This document shows, piece after piece, positions 35,320-44,109 of a stretch of 64,000 nucleotides of DNA; the first letter of the stretch is position 1, and each line of letters starts with the position of its first letter. The DNA is from Grimontia kaedaensis (GTDB lineage Bacteria > Pseudomonadota > Gammaproteobacteria > Enterobacterales > Vibrionaceae). Location of the stretch: assembly GCF_023746615.1 (NCBI RefSeq), contig NZ_CP082276.1:1694654-1758653 (forward strand), given 5' to 3'. The notes beneath the pieces were generated by a model. That model was not told the DNA's origin and ran no database searches. It saw nothing but the letters and a program-made list of their open reading frames with translations. Both the position numbers and the translations under genes were made by a program.

Positions 35320-36720
35320 TTACTCTCTGAGTGCAGACTTCTGCGCTTGTAGTATTGGTTTTAGAAGGTAGTCCAGCACACTTCGCTTACCGGTGATGAT
35401 GTCAGCTGAAGCGGTCATTCCCGGTATAATCGGAAGCTCTTTCCCGTCACCCAAGTTATTGGCTTCGGTGCGTATTTTTACAAGATAGAAGCTATTCCCT
35501 TCTTCATCCTGAATGGTGTCAGCACTGATGGTTTCCAAAATGCCAGTTAGACCGCCATAGACAGTGAAATCGTATGCGCTGAATTTCACGATAGCTTCAA
35601 GCCCTGGACGAAGAAAGGCGATGTCCTGCGGTGCGATTTTCGCTTCGATAAGCAGGTTGTCTTCACTAGGGACAATTTCAACCAAGTCCATACCGGGTTG
35701 GATCACGCCACCAACTGTATTGACGTGAAGCTTCTTGATGGTGCCGTCAACCGGGCTGACCACCACGGTACGCTCAACGCGGTCTGCCAGAGTGACACGG
35801 GTTTCTGTCATTGCCAGAAGCTTATCTTCCACATCGTTAAGGCGTTCCTGCTGTTCGCCGCGAAACTTCAACGCAACGTCAACATGTTTAAAAACAGCTT
35901 CTTGAAGTGCAGATGTGATAGAGGGCAGTGACAACTCAGCAGAGGACAGCTCACGTTTGGTGTCATTGACTTGACGCTGAAGCTTCAATAAGTCGATTTG
36001 TGGCACTACACCTTCATCAGCGAGGGGTTTGGTGATGTTGTATTCCTCACGGGCATAGTTGTAACTCTGGCGAAGGTTTTGGACCCTTGCACGGGTTTCA
36101 ATCAGTTCCTGTTGCTTCTGACGAATTTGCTGGGAAGTTACAGACAACTGGTTTTGCAGGTTGTTGAGTTTCTCTCGGTATTCCGCACGCTGTCGCGATA
36201 CCACTGAGCGGTGTTCGTCTATAAAATCCGGGTTAAATTTAAGCTCGGCGCGATCAATAGACACGGCTCCTTGCCAGGCATCAACATCAACTTCTGGGTT
36301 CACAACGACCGAGTCCACCAGCGTTTTGAGCATAACTGCATCGCCCTGAAGGCTGGTTAGTTCCTGAATGCGCTCGCGAAAATCGGAGCGGAACATGGTG
36401 TCATCGATAAGCAGCAACTGCTGACCCTGTTCAACAATGTCACCTTCACGCACCAATAGTTCTTTTACTAATCCTCCCTCCAGGTTTTGCACCACCTGGA
36501 GTTGGGAGGAAGGGATGACTTTACCCTGACCGACGGTCACTTTGTCGAGTTCGGCAAAAGCTGCCCAAACCGCGCTGATTGAAATAAAGAGCGCAATAAC
36601 CCACAGCAGGACACGTGCACTTTTGGGTGTAGACAGCAAAAGTGCAGCAGTTTTGTCATCGATATAGTCGAGGTGCTCACTGGCTGGCAGCTTGGATCCC
36701 GATTTATTTGGTTTTGTCAT
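35320..36720 (-). CDS. lapC: Membrane fusion protein LapC (HlyD family)
   Basis: A 466-residue periplasmic adaptor of a type I secretion system. A cytoplasmic tail, one membrane segment (VLLWVIALFISISAVWAAF), a biotinyl-lipoyl half-motif (LEGGLVKELLVREGDIVEQG), a long alpha-hairpin (about 150-300) and the matching half VDGTIKKLHVNTVGGVIQPG are visible. The open frame reaches 36789, but ATG 36720 gives the normal N-terminus. It is the first gene of lapC-tolC-ompA-lapG-lapD-lapB, with the promoter presumably in 36721-37045. Confidence 0.92.
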   Translation of the reverse strand: MTKPNKSGSKLPASEHLDYIDDKTAALLLSTPKSARVLLWVIALFISISAVWAAFAELDKVTVGQGKVIPSSQLQVVQNLEGGLVKELLVREGDIVEQGQQLLLIDDTMFRSDFRERIQELTSLQGDAVMLKTLVDSVVVNPEVDVDAWQGAVSIDRAELKFNPDFIDEHRSVVSRQRAEYREKLNNLQNQLSVTSQQIRQKQQELIETRARVQNLRQSYNYAREEYNITKPLADEGVVPQIDLLKLQRQVNDTKRELSSAELSLPSITSALQEAVFKHVDVALKFRGEQQERLNDVEDKLLAMTETRVTLADRVERTVVVSPVDGTIKKLHVNTVGGVIQPGMDLVEIVPSEDNLLIEAKIAPQDIAFLRPGLEAIVKFSAYDFTVYGGLTGILETISADTIQDEEGNSFYLVKIRTEANNLGDGKELPIIPGMTASADIITGKRSVLDYLLKPILQAQKSALRE

Positions 36721-36856
36721 TGTTATGCCGGCTAAAAAATCTAAAAAAGACAAAAAGGGTAGCAGACCAGAAAAGCCAACACTCCCCAATAAAAGAGTAG
36801 TTTATCTAAGAGATTCTCACTAATCGGGAACAGTGTAACGAGATTGAGTAAAGGGC

Positions 36857-36878
36857 AGTTTCTCATGAACGAGAAACT
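36857..36878. promoter_or_regulatory. Palindrome upstream of lapC, possible operator
   Basis: AGTTTCTC (36857-36864) and GAGAAACT (36871-36878) form a perfect 8-bp inverted repeat around ATGAAC, about 140 bp upstream of the lapC ATG. There is no T run, so an operator is more likely than a terminator. The binding protein is unknown. Confidence 0.35.
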
Positions 36879-37045
36879 AAAGAGTATTCCGTAACTTAGG
36901 CACAGCGGGGCATCCATGGGAAGTGACTGCTTCAGTTGATGTTTGGAAATTTTCTTAAAAAAATCGAAAAAAGGCTAGTTTAGGCGGTATCGAGCTGTGA
37001 AATTTTCCTGACTTTTGGGAGAGTTGGGTGCAGGATTGCATATTG

Positions 37046-37078
37046 TAAAAGACAGCCATTCAATGGTGGTGGCTGTCT
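37046..37078 (-). terminator. Terminator of the DctBD-like operon
   Basis: On the minus strand AGACAGCCA ... TGGCTGTCT (37050-37078) is followed by TTTTAC, right after the regulator's stop. Confidence 0.75.
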
Positions 37079-37080
37079 GT

Positions 37081-38388
37081 TTAGACTTTGAAATTTTGCT
37101 TGTCCAGATTGTGCTTTTTGAGTTTTTCATAAAGCGTCTTTCTTGCAAGTCCTAACTCATTCTGCACTTCTTTCAGCATGCCGTTATGTCTGTTGAGGGC
37201 GTCGAACAATATCGCTCGCTCTACTTTCAAAATACGATCAGCCAAAGTGTCATGTTCCTTTTCATGATCTGTCTCTCCGCCATTCGTTAGGCATTGTTCT
37301 CCCATCAGAACCCAGCGTTCCGAATACGCTTGAAGTTCCCGAACATTGCCTTTCCAAGAGTGTTGTAGCAGTTTGTCCTTGTGCTCTGCATCCAATTTGG
37401 GTGGTGCGACACCGAAGCGAGATGCGGTGGTACGCAGGAAGTTTTGACACAGGGTGACCACATCTTCACTGCGATCCCTCAGTGGAGGGAAGACGAGTGT
37501 GGTTGCTGAGAGCTTCTGAAATAAAGCGGCATTAAAGTGCCCTTGTGCGATGCTGCTGGTGAGGTCAACACGGGTAGATGCAATGATGCGCGGTCGTTCG
37601 GCAGAATCTGTTAGCGCGGCGAGCTTTTCTTGAACATTGAGTGGCAGGGCTTCAATGCCATCAAGAAACAGTGTTCCCTTATCTGTGGCAGCAATCTTAC
37701 TATTTTTGTAACTTGGCAATGTGGCATAAGCCGGTTGTTCAGAGCCAAACAACTCCATGGACATCAGCGCTTCAGGTATCTGCCTACACTTCATTCCGAT
37801 AAAAGGTTCGTCCTGGCGGGTTCCTTGATCGTGGATAAAGCGGGCGGCGAGCTCCTTCCCAGTGCCACGTTCCCCTTGCAGCAATACATCACCGTCTTGA
37901 TCTTTGAGGTGGAAAATAGACCGTCTGAGCTGCTTGACAGAGTCTGCATTTCCCAAAATCCGCGGGCCAGGTGCACTTTGGGTTTCAAGTTGTCGTTTTA
38001 ACTCGCGGTTTTCCATCACCAGTTGGCGTTTATCAATACCCCGTTTGAGTACATCTAGAAGGTGCTCTGTCGAGAAGGGTTTTTCCAGAAAATCGTAAGC
38101 GCCTTGGCGCATGGCAGAAACCGCCGTAGAGATATCGCCGTGCCCTGTCAGCATGACAATAGAGAGTTCATGATCAACTTCCAAGGCTTTTTCCAGAAAA
38201 ACCATACCATCCATTTGCGGCATATTGATGTCTGAAATTATTACGCCTTCAAATGCGGCACTGAGTTGCTCTAGCGCATCTTTGGCATTTGCAAAAGCAC
38301 GCGAATGAAAACCCTCAATATCGAGAGTCTGGCTCAGCGCATCACGGATAGTGCGCTCATCATCAATGATCCATATTTCCGGTGTCAC
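37081..38388 (-). CDS. NtrC/DctD-type response regulator with degenerate AAA+ domain
   Basis: A 435-residue regulator. The receiver domain has Asp53 (ISDINMPQMDG) and a KPF lysine. The AAA+ domain keeps Walker A GERGTGKE (172-179). The sigma-54 contact loop, normally GAFTGA, reads SEQPAYATL (216-224). Walker B reads FLDGIEAL instead of LDE, and the arginine-finger region is FNAALFQKL rather than the usual YYRL. A Fis-type helix-turn-helix closes it (NELGLARKTLYEKLKKHNL). It overlaps the kinase gene by 4 bp. It may bind DNA without activating sigma-54. Confidence 0.87.
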   Translation of the reverse strand: MTPEIWIIDDERTIRDALSQTLDIEGFHSRAFANAKDALEQLSAAFEGVIISDINMPQMDGMVFLEKALEVDHELSIVMLTGHGDISTAVSAMRQGAYDFLEKPFSTEHLLDVLKRGIDKRQLVMENRELKRQLETQSAPGPRILGNADSVKQLRRSIFHLKDQDGDVLLQGERGTGKELAARFIHDQGTRQDEPFIGMKCRQIPEALMSMELFGSEQPAYATLPSYKNSKIAATDKGTLFLDGIEALPLNVQEKLAALTDSAERPRIIASTRVDLTSSIAQGHFNAALFQKLSATTLVFPPLRDRSEDVVTLCQNFLRTTASRFGVAPPKLDAEHKDKLLQHSWKGNVRELQAYSERWVLMGEQCLTNGGETDHEKEHDTLADRILKVERAILFDALNRHNGMLKEVQNELGLARKTLYEKLKKHNLDKQNFKV

Positions 38389-40193
38389 TGCGGGTTATCT
38401 CCATCGTAAAGACGTTGAAGGGTGATGGTGAACTCAGCGCCACCCGTTGGATGGTCACTGATTTGAAGGCTGCCGCCAAATTCTTCAACTATACGTCGGC
38501 AAATCGTCAGCCCCAGTCCGAGCCCCTCTTTTTTGGTGGTGTAGAAGGGTGAGAAGATATGCTTCTTGGTGTCGTTATCAACGCCTGGTCCATTATCCCA
38601 AACGTGGATAGATACGCGTTCTAGAAACGTTTCCACTTTAATACCTATTTCTGGCGACGGTGTATTGGTCACTGCCTGCGAAGCATTGTTCAGAAGGTTC
38701 AAGATCACCTGCTCAAGTTGCACGGTATCAGCGTTAACCATCAAGCCTTTCTCTGGCATGTAGCATGCGATTTGTATGCCTTTCTTGATAAAACTTGCAG
38801 CAGAGAGTTTTAGTGATGCTGTGATGGCATCATCTAATGAGGTACGTGCTTTACCTTCAAAGTTTTGTTTCCGGGCGAAGATCTTAAGGCGAGCAACGAT
38901 GTCCGCCACCATTCCGATCAGCGAATTCAGTTGTTTCAGGTTACCTTTGACCGAGTCATAGCGTTCCTTTTCCAACAGCTTAATGCTGTTTTCGGTAAAA
39001 GTACGCATGGCAGCCAGTGGCTGGTTGATCTCATGGTTAATGCTGGCAGAGAGCTCGCCGAGCATGGCGAGCTTAGCTGCTTGTATCAACTCATTTTCCG
39101 TCTGCCTTAGCGCTTTTTCTGTGTCCTCGTATTGCTGGATACTCCGACGTAACTTGGTGTTCGTTTCCTCAAGCGTTGCCGTGCGCGACGCAACCTTCTG
39201 CTCCAGCTTGTCATTTAGCCTTGTAAGTTTGCGTTGGGTTTTGACGGTCTGTAACCAGGCGGTCAGTACTAAGACCAACAGCGCGTAGAACGTAGCGAAA
39301 ATCAGGACAGATTGCGTCACGATAGGCCATGTGGTGCTGGTGGGAATAAAGCCATATATCCGCCAGCCTTCCTTGCCGAGATCAGTATTAAAAACAAGCA
39401 TGCGCTCGCGATCTTTATTGGTTAGACCAAGATAGAGAACTTGTTGTGCCTCAATTTTTTCAAGAGCATCTAGTCGGGTTAACTGACTTAATGCTGAGTC
39501 GCCATAGCGTCTGGAAGCTCGGATCTCCTCTTTTTGCGCGTCAGTGAGGATAGAGAGAGATTGGTACAGCCATTCGTCGCGTGAGCTGTAGAATACGACG
39601 CCAGCGGGATCGGCAATGAGGTAATCAAACTTTTGTTTATCCCAGATACTGTCGATAATGGAAAGGTCTACCTTCAGGGTAAGCACACCAATGATTGCGT
39701 CACCATCCCAAACAGGGTAAGAAAAATAATACCCCCGCTTCGCAGACACTGCGCCCAGCGCATAATATTGTCCTTTTTGACCTTCAATCGCCTGTTGGAA
39801 GTACGGACGGTAGTTATAATTGTGTCCGACGAAGCTTTGAGGCTCGGCAGCATTACTGGCTGCCAGCGCGAGACCATTTCTGTCCATCAGGTAGATCACA
39901 TCACTGGCTAGCCGTGCATTCCAGTTACTCAACAAAAGATTGGTCTCTTTGAGTAATCTTTTACTCTTAGGCACACGTAGAAGACGTTTCAATCTCGGGT
40001 CGGCTGAGAGCACAACTGGAATTTCGCTGTAACGGGCGAGCTCGGCGGAAAGCTTGTCTTGTAATTGAGTGACGTCGTAATCAATGTCGTCATTGAAGCG
40101 TTTTTCGACCGAAGAATAGGTGAAGAAGCCAACCATCACGGTTAGTAACACACCGATAGCAATGATCGAAGAGATGAGTAGACGTCGGCGCAT
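38385..40193 (-). CDS. DctB-like sensor histidine kinase
   Basis: A 602-residue membrane kinase. Two membrane segments (about 5-25 and 290-312) flank a periplasmic double-PDC sensor of the DctB type (GHNYNYRPYFQQAIEG is characteristic). A coiled-coil leads to the H-box LSASINHEINQPLAAM, then N-box LLNNASQAV, DNGPGVD and GLGLGLTICRRIV. In relatives the ligand is a C4-dicarboxylate, but no dct transporter gene is nearby, so the ligand here is open. It is first in the two-gene operon. Confidence 0.9.
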   Translation of the reverse strand: MRRRLLISSIIAIGVLLTVMVGFFTYSSVEKRFNDDIDYDVTQLQDKLSAELARYSEIPVVLSADPRLKRLLRVPKSKRLLKETNLLLSNWNARLASDVIYLMDRNGLALAASNAAEPQSFVGHNYNYRPYFQQAIEGQKGQYYALGAVSAKRGYYFSYPVWDGDAIIGVLTLKVDLSIIDSIWDKQKFDYLIADPAGVVFYSSRDEWLYQSLSILTDAQKEEIRASRRYGDSALSQLTRLDALEKIEAQQVLYLGLTNKDRERMLVFNTDLGKEGWRIYGFIPTSTTWPIVTQSVLIFATFYALLVLVLTAWLQTVKTQRKLTRLNDKLEQKVASRTATLEETNTKLRRSIQQYEDTEKALRQTENELIQAAKLAMLGELSASINHEINQPLAAMRTFTENSIKLLEKERYDSVKGNLKQLNSLIGMVADIVARLKIFARKQNFEGKARTSLDDAITASLKLSAASFIKKGIQIACYMPEKGLMVNADTVQLEQVILNLLNNASQAVTNTPSPEIGIKVETFLERVSIHVWDNGPGVDNDTKKHIFSPFYTTKKEGLGLGLTICRRIVEEFGGSLQISDHPTGGAEFTITLQRLYDGDNPQ

Positions 40194-40336
40194 AGCTTCC
40201 CTGCTAAGTGGTTGGGTGCCATCAGGCTTTGCTGATTGATATGATAAGCAGTAACCGCTGGCTTAGTGCCTAAATTCGCTTGAGAAAAGACTCACGCCCC
40301 ATCACAATGGCGTAAAAACGCATTCGGAGCACCACA

Positions 40337-40975
40337 ATGGATTTGTATGATATTCGCAGAGAATATAACCAAGGCGGTTTGAGACGCAAAGACCTGCCTG
40401 AAAACCCGGTTCAATTCTTTGAGCACTGGCTCAAACAAGCCATTGAGGCCAAGCTGCCAGACCCAACAGCGATGACTGTTGCTACTGTTGACGAAAATGG
40501 TCAGCCCTTTCAACGCATTGTATTGTTGAAGCATGTTGATAACGACGGGTTTGTGTTTTACACCAATCTTGGTAGCCGTAAAGCAAAGCAATTAGCAGAT
40601 AACTCACGTATCAGCCTCCATTTCCCATGGCATCCACTCGAGCGTCAGGTACACATCACGGGTACTGCAGAAAAACTCAGTAAGCTTGAAGTGATGAAGT
40701 ATTTTCTGTCCCGCCCGAAAGAGAGCCAATTGGCCGCTTGGGCAAGTCGTCAGAGCGAGCGCATTACTGCCCGTTCAGCGCTGGAAAGCAAATATATGGA
40801 GTTAAAGCAGCAGTTCGACAAAGGTGAAGTACCCGTTCCTAAGTTCTGGGGTGGATTCCGTGTGAAGCCCGAGTCTTTTGAGTTCTGGCAGGGTGGCGAG
40901 CATCGACTGCATGACCGATTTGTGTTCCAGAGCGAACACGATGGTAAGTGGGACATTGAACGCTTGGCGCCTTAA
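40337..40975 (+). CDS. pdxH: Pyridoxamine 5'-phosphate oxidase PdxH
   Basis: A 212-residue FMN enzyme that oxidises pyridoxamine/pyridoxine 5'-phosphate to pyridoxal 5'-phosphate in vitamin B6 synthesis and salvage. Family segments: MDLYDIRREYNQGGLRRKDL, GFVFYTNLGSRKAKQL, FPWHPLERQVHITG, WASRQSERI and FWQGGEHRLHDRF. Full length (E. coli 218). GGAGCACCACA precedes the ATG. Single gene with its own terminator. Confidence 0.96.
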   Translation: MDLYDIRREYNQGGLRRKDLPENPVQFFEHWLKQAIEAKLPDPTAMTVATVDENGQPFQRIVLLKHVDNDGFVFYTNLGSRKAKQLADNSRISLHFPWHPLERQVHITGTAEKLSKLEVMKYFLSRPKESQLAAWASRQSERITARSALESKYMELKQQFDKGEVPVPKFWGGFRVKPESFEFWQGGEHRLHDRFVFQSEHDGKWDIERLAP

Positions 40976-41011
40976 ATACAGCACCTAGAAAACATTGTTT
41001 TTGTAAAACAC

Positions 41012-41038
41012 AAAGCAGCGCACTTAGCGCTGCTTTTT
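41012..41038. terminator. Terminator after pdxH
   Basis: AAAGCAGCGC (41012-41021), loop ACTTA, GCGCTGCTTT (41027-41036), TT. Also usable by the convergent LuxR-type gene. Confidence 0.88.
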
Positions 41039-41048
41039 CGTCTTAGTA

Positions 41049-41765
41049 TTATGATGATTCAGACAAGACCAAAGTGAGTTGTTGCTTGAGTAATGAATCT
41101 GGGATCTTGCAGCCGACGCCATTTTCCAGCGCTTTATCGACCAGCTCTGTCTTGCTTGCGGCACCAAGTTTCACCCGAAGGTTAGCAAAGTGGTTTTCTA
41201 TGGTTTTCACCGATACACCGAGTGATTGAGCGATAAATTGCGGCTTCTTGCCAAATTGATGAAAGAACAGCACTTCTGATTCGCGGGTTGACAGCGGCAT
41301 GCTGCTTTTCATGCTTTCAGTTGTCAGCGACCCAACAGGCTCTGCACCTGCAGCCTTACAAATCCACTGACCTACTTCCAACATAGGATTATCATTCAAC
41401 GCCTGACCGTGAAAAATAGTCCCTAAAATATCACCGTTGTCCCCGTACCAAGGCACTTTAGTGAACACATGGGCTTGCCATTGGCCACCAGGGTAGGGGT
41501 GAATGTTGAGAACACGCATGTATCGTCCGCTTTCTATCACCTGCAAATCCTGTTCGCGAAACGCCTTTGCATGCTCAGCGATAGCACCGGGAAGCTGGTC
41601 ATCACTTTTTCCTATCAGTTCATCTGGTGTGCGTGCACCGATAAGCCGGACGTAAGCGTGGTTTACATGGACGAATCTGGATTGGGTATCTTTACAGCCC
41701 CAGCAGCCAGGGAGTTGTTCAAAAAGAGATATCAGCATAGAAGATGGCAGGCATATATTATTCAT
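41049..41765 (-). CDS. PAS-LuxR transcriptional regulator
   Basis: A 238-residue regulator. An N-terminal PAS domain (about 10-125, FVHVNHAYVRLIGARTPDEL) is joined to a C-terminal LuxR helix-turn-helix (STRESEVLFFHQFGKKPQFI and SVKTIENHFANLR, about 155-215). There is no receiver domain. The likely mode is direct sensing by PAS and DNA binding. No clear ribosome site; the ATG at 41765 is the only start that keeps the PAS whole. Its targets are unknown. Confidence 0.85.
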   Translation of the reverse strand: MNNICLPSSMLISLFEQLPGCWGCKDTQSRFVHVNHAYVRLIGARTPDELIGKSDDQLPGAIAEHAKAFREQDLQVIESGRYMRVLNIHPYPGGQWQAHVFTKVPWYGDNGDILGTIFHGQALNDNPMLEVGQWICKAAGAEPVGSLTTESMKSSMPLSTRESEVLFFHQFGKKPQFIAQSLGVSVKTIENHFANLRVKLGAASKTELVDKALENGVGCKIPDSLLKQQLTLVLSESS

Positions 41766-41882
41766 AGTTGCTGGAAGATACGTTTAAATTACAACGTATT
41801 GTAAGTAATTCCATATGACATTAAAAGTATATTAATCATATGGTTATTTTTTCTTGCTACAGGAGTTTCCGAAGATTCGGAT

Positions 41883-41908
41883 AAAAAAACCGGCTCGTAG
41901 GAGCCGGT
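41883..41908 (-). terminator. Terminator ending the candidate small RNA
   Basis: On the minus strand ACCGGCTC-CTAC-GAGCCGGT is followed by seven T. No protein gene ends just upstream of it. Confidence 0.8.
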
Positions 41909-42027
41909 AAAGACAAGATCTCACTCGTTAGAGTAATTTCCTGTACGACGTGTAGAAGAGGCCATCTGGTTCTGTGTTCGAGGGTAATCACACAGTACCT
42001 GATGGGTCACCGAGGTAAATTTCAGTG

Positions 42028-42061
42028 ATAAAACAGGCGCATACTGCAATATGCGCCTGTT
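42028..42061 (-). terminator. Perfect 12-bp hairpin, terminator-like on minus
   Basis: AACAGGCGCATA (42032-42043) and TATGCGCCTGTT (42050-42061) around CTGCAA. On the minus strand it runs into TTTTATC. It may be a second terminator for the gene at 42271 or the 5' stem of the candidate small RNA. Confidence 0.55.
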
Positions 42062-42221
42062 CAAGTGTCACTATACGCAGGGGCTAGAAATTCGGACAGG
42101 GGGGGATTGCACTATTTGACATATTAACTGACAAAGTTATTTGTTATTAGCGATGTCGATCGCGTTTTTTCTGGGTCACAATGCGTTGATGTGATGGCAC
42201 TGAATAGGTTATCTGAGGCAC

Positions 42222-42246
42222 AAAAAAGCCCGCAATAGCGGGCTTT
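42222..42246 (-). terminator. Terminator of the SUMF1-fold gene
   Basis: AAAGCCCGC-TATT-GCGGGCTTT on the minus strand (42225-42246), followed by T. It lies 24 bp after the stop at 42271. Confidence 0.85.
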
Positions 42247-42270
42247 AGGGACATGTTGTTATGCTTGGCG

Positions 42271-44109
42271 CTAGATGTTTCTGACAACTCGAAAGCCCAG
42301 GTAGTTAGCACTAATATCAGATTTCAGCTCAAGGCGTTCGGCTACACGAGCACTGCTTGGAGAGAAACTCCATGCGCCGCCACGGGCTACAGGTGTCTGA
42401 CTTTCTGCCCATTCCCAAACATTACCTGCTGTGTCGTAGACGCCAAAAGGGTTGGCTGGGAAGCTGGCGACAGGAGAAGTACTTCTGTTGGACCAGACTG
42501 TACCGCTCCAACCTGTGTTCGCGTTGCCCACGCCAATATCGTTACCCCACCAGAAGTCAGAGTCGCTACCTGCGCGTGCTGCAACTTCCCACTGAACTTC
42601 AGTTGGAAGTGCGTAGCTAAACCCAGTTTGCGTGCTTAGCCATTTGGAATACGCATGGGCATCGTCTTTAGTGATACAAACAACCGGGGCGTTTTCAGAC
42701 TGGTCGAAACCAGGTTTGCGCCAGTTGTGATTTAGCAATTGCTTTGGCTCACCGTTGATCAGGGAGTTACAGCCCTGACCTTCTTCTGCATCCGTCACAT
42801 AGCCTGTTGCAGCGACAAACTCTCCAAACTGCTTCACAGTGACTGGCGTCGCTGCAATAGAGAAGGGTTGGTCGACAACCACCGGTTTTTTGGCTTCAAA
42901 GCCAACGCGGTATTGGCCTGCACCAATCACCACCATTTTGGGTGCCTGACGATTATTCGAGAGTTTGTCAGCGAAACGCTTTCCCGGCTGCGGACGGTTC
43001 TCCTGTTCGCGAAGATTAGCCCAAACCGTAGAATCCTTGTTCATGTACATCTGACGGCTGTACGGTTCGAAACCTGGCTTCTCAACCGTCAACTGATGTT
43101 GGCCTGCTGGCAGCATTATTTCTACCGGGGTTGAGCCGTAAGTCACGCCGTTAATCGTCACATTGTCTTCATAACGGTTTGAACGGATTTTAACGTTAAC
43201 CCAGCGTTTAGCTTGTTGCTTCGGTGCCGCTTTCGCTGAGGTAAAAGAGTTCTCAACACAGTAGCGTTCAGCGAAGTCCAGCAATTTACACGCTGCGTTT
43301 TCATCAGGCTGGCTGCGCATTTCTGCTTGCATACGGGTGATGTAGCGGTTGTTACCGCTGAAGCCACTGTCAACCACATTGCTGTTCATTACATGAATGT
43401 TGAACGACACACGGTTAGCATTGAGCTTTGCTGTGGTGGACTCGGTAACGTTATCCAGCACCTGAGATTGGAAGGTGTTGACGGCTTTTTGCATGGTCAG
43501 GGTCTTACCCTGGTTGGAACAGGCAGCCAGCGTCATGGATTCGCTACAGGTAATGGTGTGAACCACCTCAATGGTATCTGCAAAGGTCAATTCCTGACGA
43601 AGACGTTTAACACGAGCTTCTTTCTTGGATTCCTGCAGATTTTCCAATGCACTTACCAGCAATTGTTTCTGACGGTTTTCACCTTCAACAATACGTTGCT
43701 GTTCAGCAATAGCTTGGTCATTGGTTAATGTGGAAGATTGATTATCTTTCACTGCGCTCCACGCAGCTTGGTAATCATCTTTATATTGGGTGAGGTCGGT
43801 ATCTGGGTTTTCGAGGAGTCGACGGAATTGCTCATCAAGGCGTTCTTGTGCCAGATTCCGTTTTTTCTCTAACTCGATTGCTTTGGTAGCCAGCGTTTCA
43901 CGCTCGCTTAATAAAGCATCCAGCTTGTCACGTTGCGTTTGGAGGTTTTCAGCGTGAACGCTAATTTCACTTCGTTTATCGGCTAGCTTCTGTTCCAGCG
44001 CAACGACAGGATCGTCGGTTGCCGCATTGGCCTCATTGGCAAGCGATTGACTACTAAGAAGTATCGGCGATAACGCGAATACTAACGCGGCGATGCGATT
44101 ACTTTTCAT
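42271..44109 (-). CDS. Periplasmic coiled-coil/PEGA/SUMF1-fold protein
   Basis: A 612-residue exported protein with a signal peptide (about 1-24). A long coiled-coil (about 35-170) is followed by a middle domain (about 175-300) and a PEGA-like domain (about 305-365, GSTPVEIMLPAGQHQLTVEK). The C-terminus is a formylglycine-generating-enzyme (SUMF1) fold: PVTVKQFGEFVAATGY, LPTEVQWEVAARAG, NVWEWAES, ARGGAW. The paired active-site cysteines of true FGE are missing; the stretch after RGGAW reads SFSPSSARVAER. It is therefore more likely a binding or structural protein. AAGGGACAT precedes the ATG. Confidence 0.85.
   Translation of the reverse strand: MKSNRIAALVFALSPILLSSQSLANEANAATDDPVVALEQKLADKRSEISVHAENLQTQRDKLDALLSERETLATKAIELEKKRNLAQERLDEQFRRLLENPDTDLTQYKDDYQAAWSAVKDNQSSTLTNDQAIAEQQRIVEGENRQKQLLVSALENLQESKKEARVKRLRQELTFADTIEVVHTITCSESMTLAACSNQGKTLTMQKAVNTFQSQVLDNVTESTTAKLNANRVSFNIHVMNSNVVDSGFSGNNRYITRMQAEMRSQPDENAACKLLDFAERYCVENSFTSAKAAPKQQAKRWVNVKIRSNRYEDNVTINGVTYGSTPVEIMLPAGQHQLTVEKPGFEPYSRQMYMNKDSTVWANLREQENRPQPGKRFADKLSNNRQAPKMVVIGAGQYRVGFEAKKPVVVDQPFSIAATPVTVKQFGEFVAATGYVTDAEEGQGCNSLINGEPKQLLNHNWRKPGFDQSENAPVVCITKDDAHAYSKWLSTQTGFSYALPTEVQWEVAARAGSDSDFWWGNDIGVGNANTGWSGTVWSNRSTSPVASFPANPFGVYDTAGNVWEWAESQTPVARGGAWSFSPSSARVAERLELKSDISANYLGFRVVRNI

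Larger units (their letters stand above)
36721..37080. other. Intergenic region upstream of the Lap operon
   Basis: A 360-bp gap. It contains a palindrome at 36857-36878 and the terminator of the preceding two-component operon (37046-37078). The rest is AT-rich with no coding signal. The Lap promoter should lie here. Confidence 0.5.
41883..42063 (-). ncRNA. Candidate small RNA (about 180 nt)
   Basis: A minus-strand transcript is suggested by the strong terminator at 41883-41908 with no gene ending before it. A TATAGT -10 lies at 42070-42075 (read on minus), giving a start near 42063, though the -35 is poor. Inside is a long two-part stem: CCATC.GG and CTGTGT near 42005-41990 pair with ACACAG..CC and GATGG near 41977-41962. 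A perfect 12-bp hairpin (42032-42061) lies at the 5' end; it could instead be a terminator of the gene upstream. I recognise no known RNA family. Confidence 0.35.
41766..42270. other. Intergenic region with three leftward hairpins
   Basis: A 505-bp gap without a protein gene. It contains three stem-loops followed by T on the minus strand (42222-42246, 42028-42061, 41883-41908) and a candidate small RNA between them. The 110 bp next to the LuxR-type gene hold its promoter region and nothing recognisable. Confidence 0.5.
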
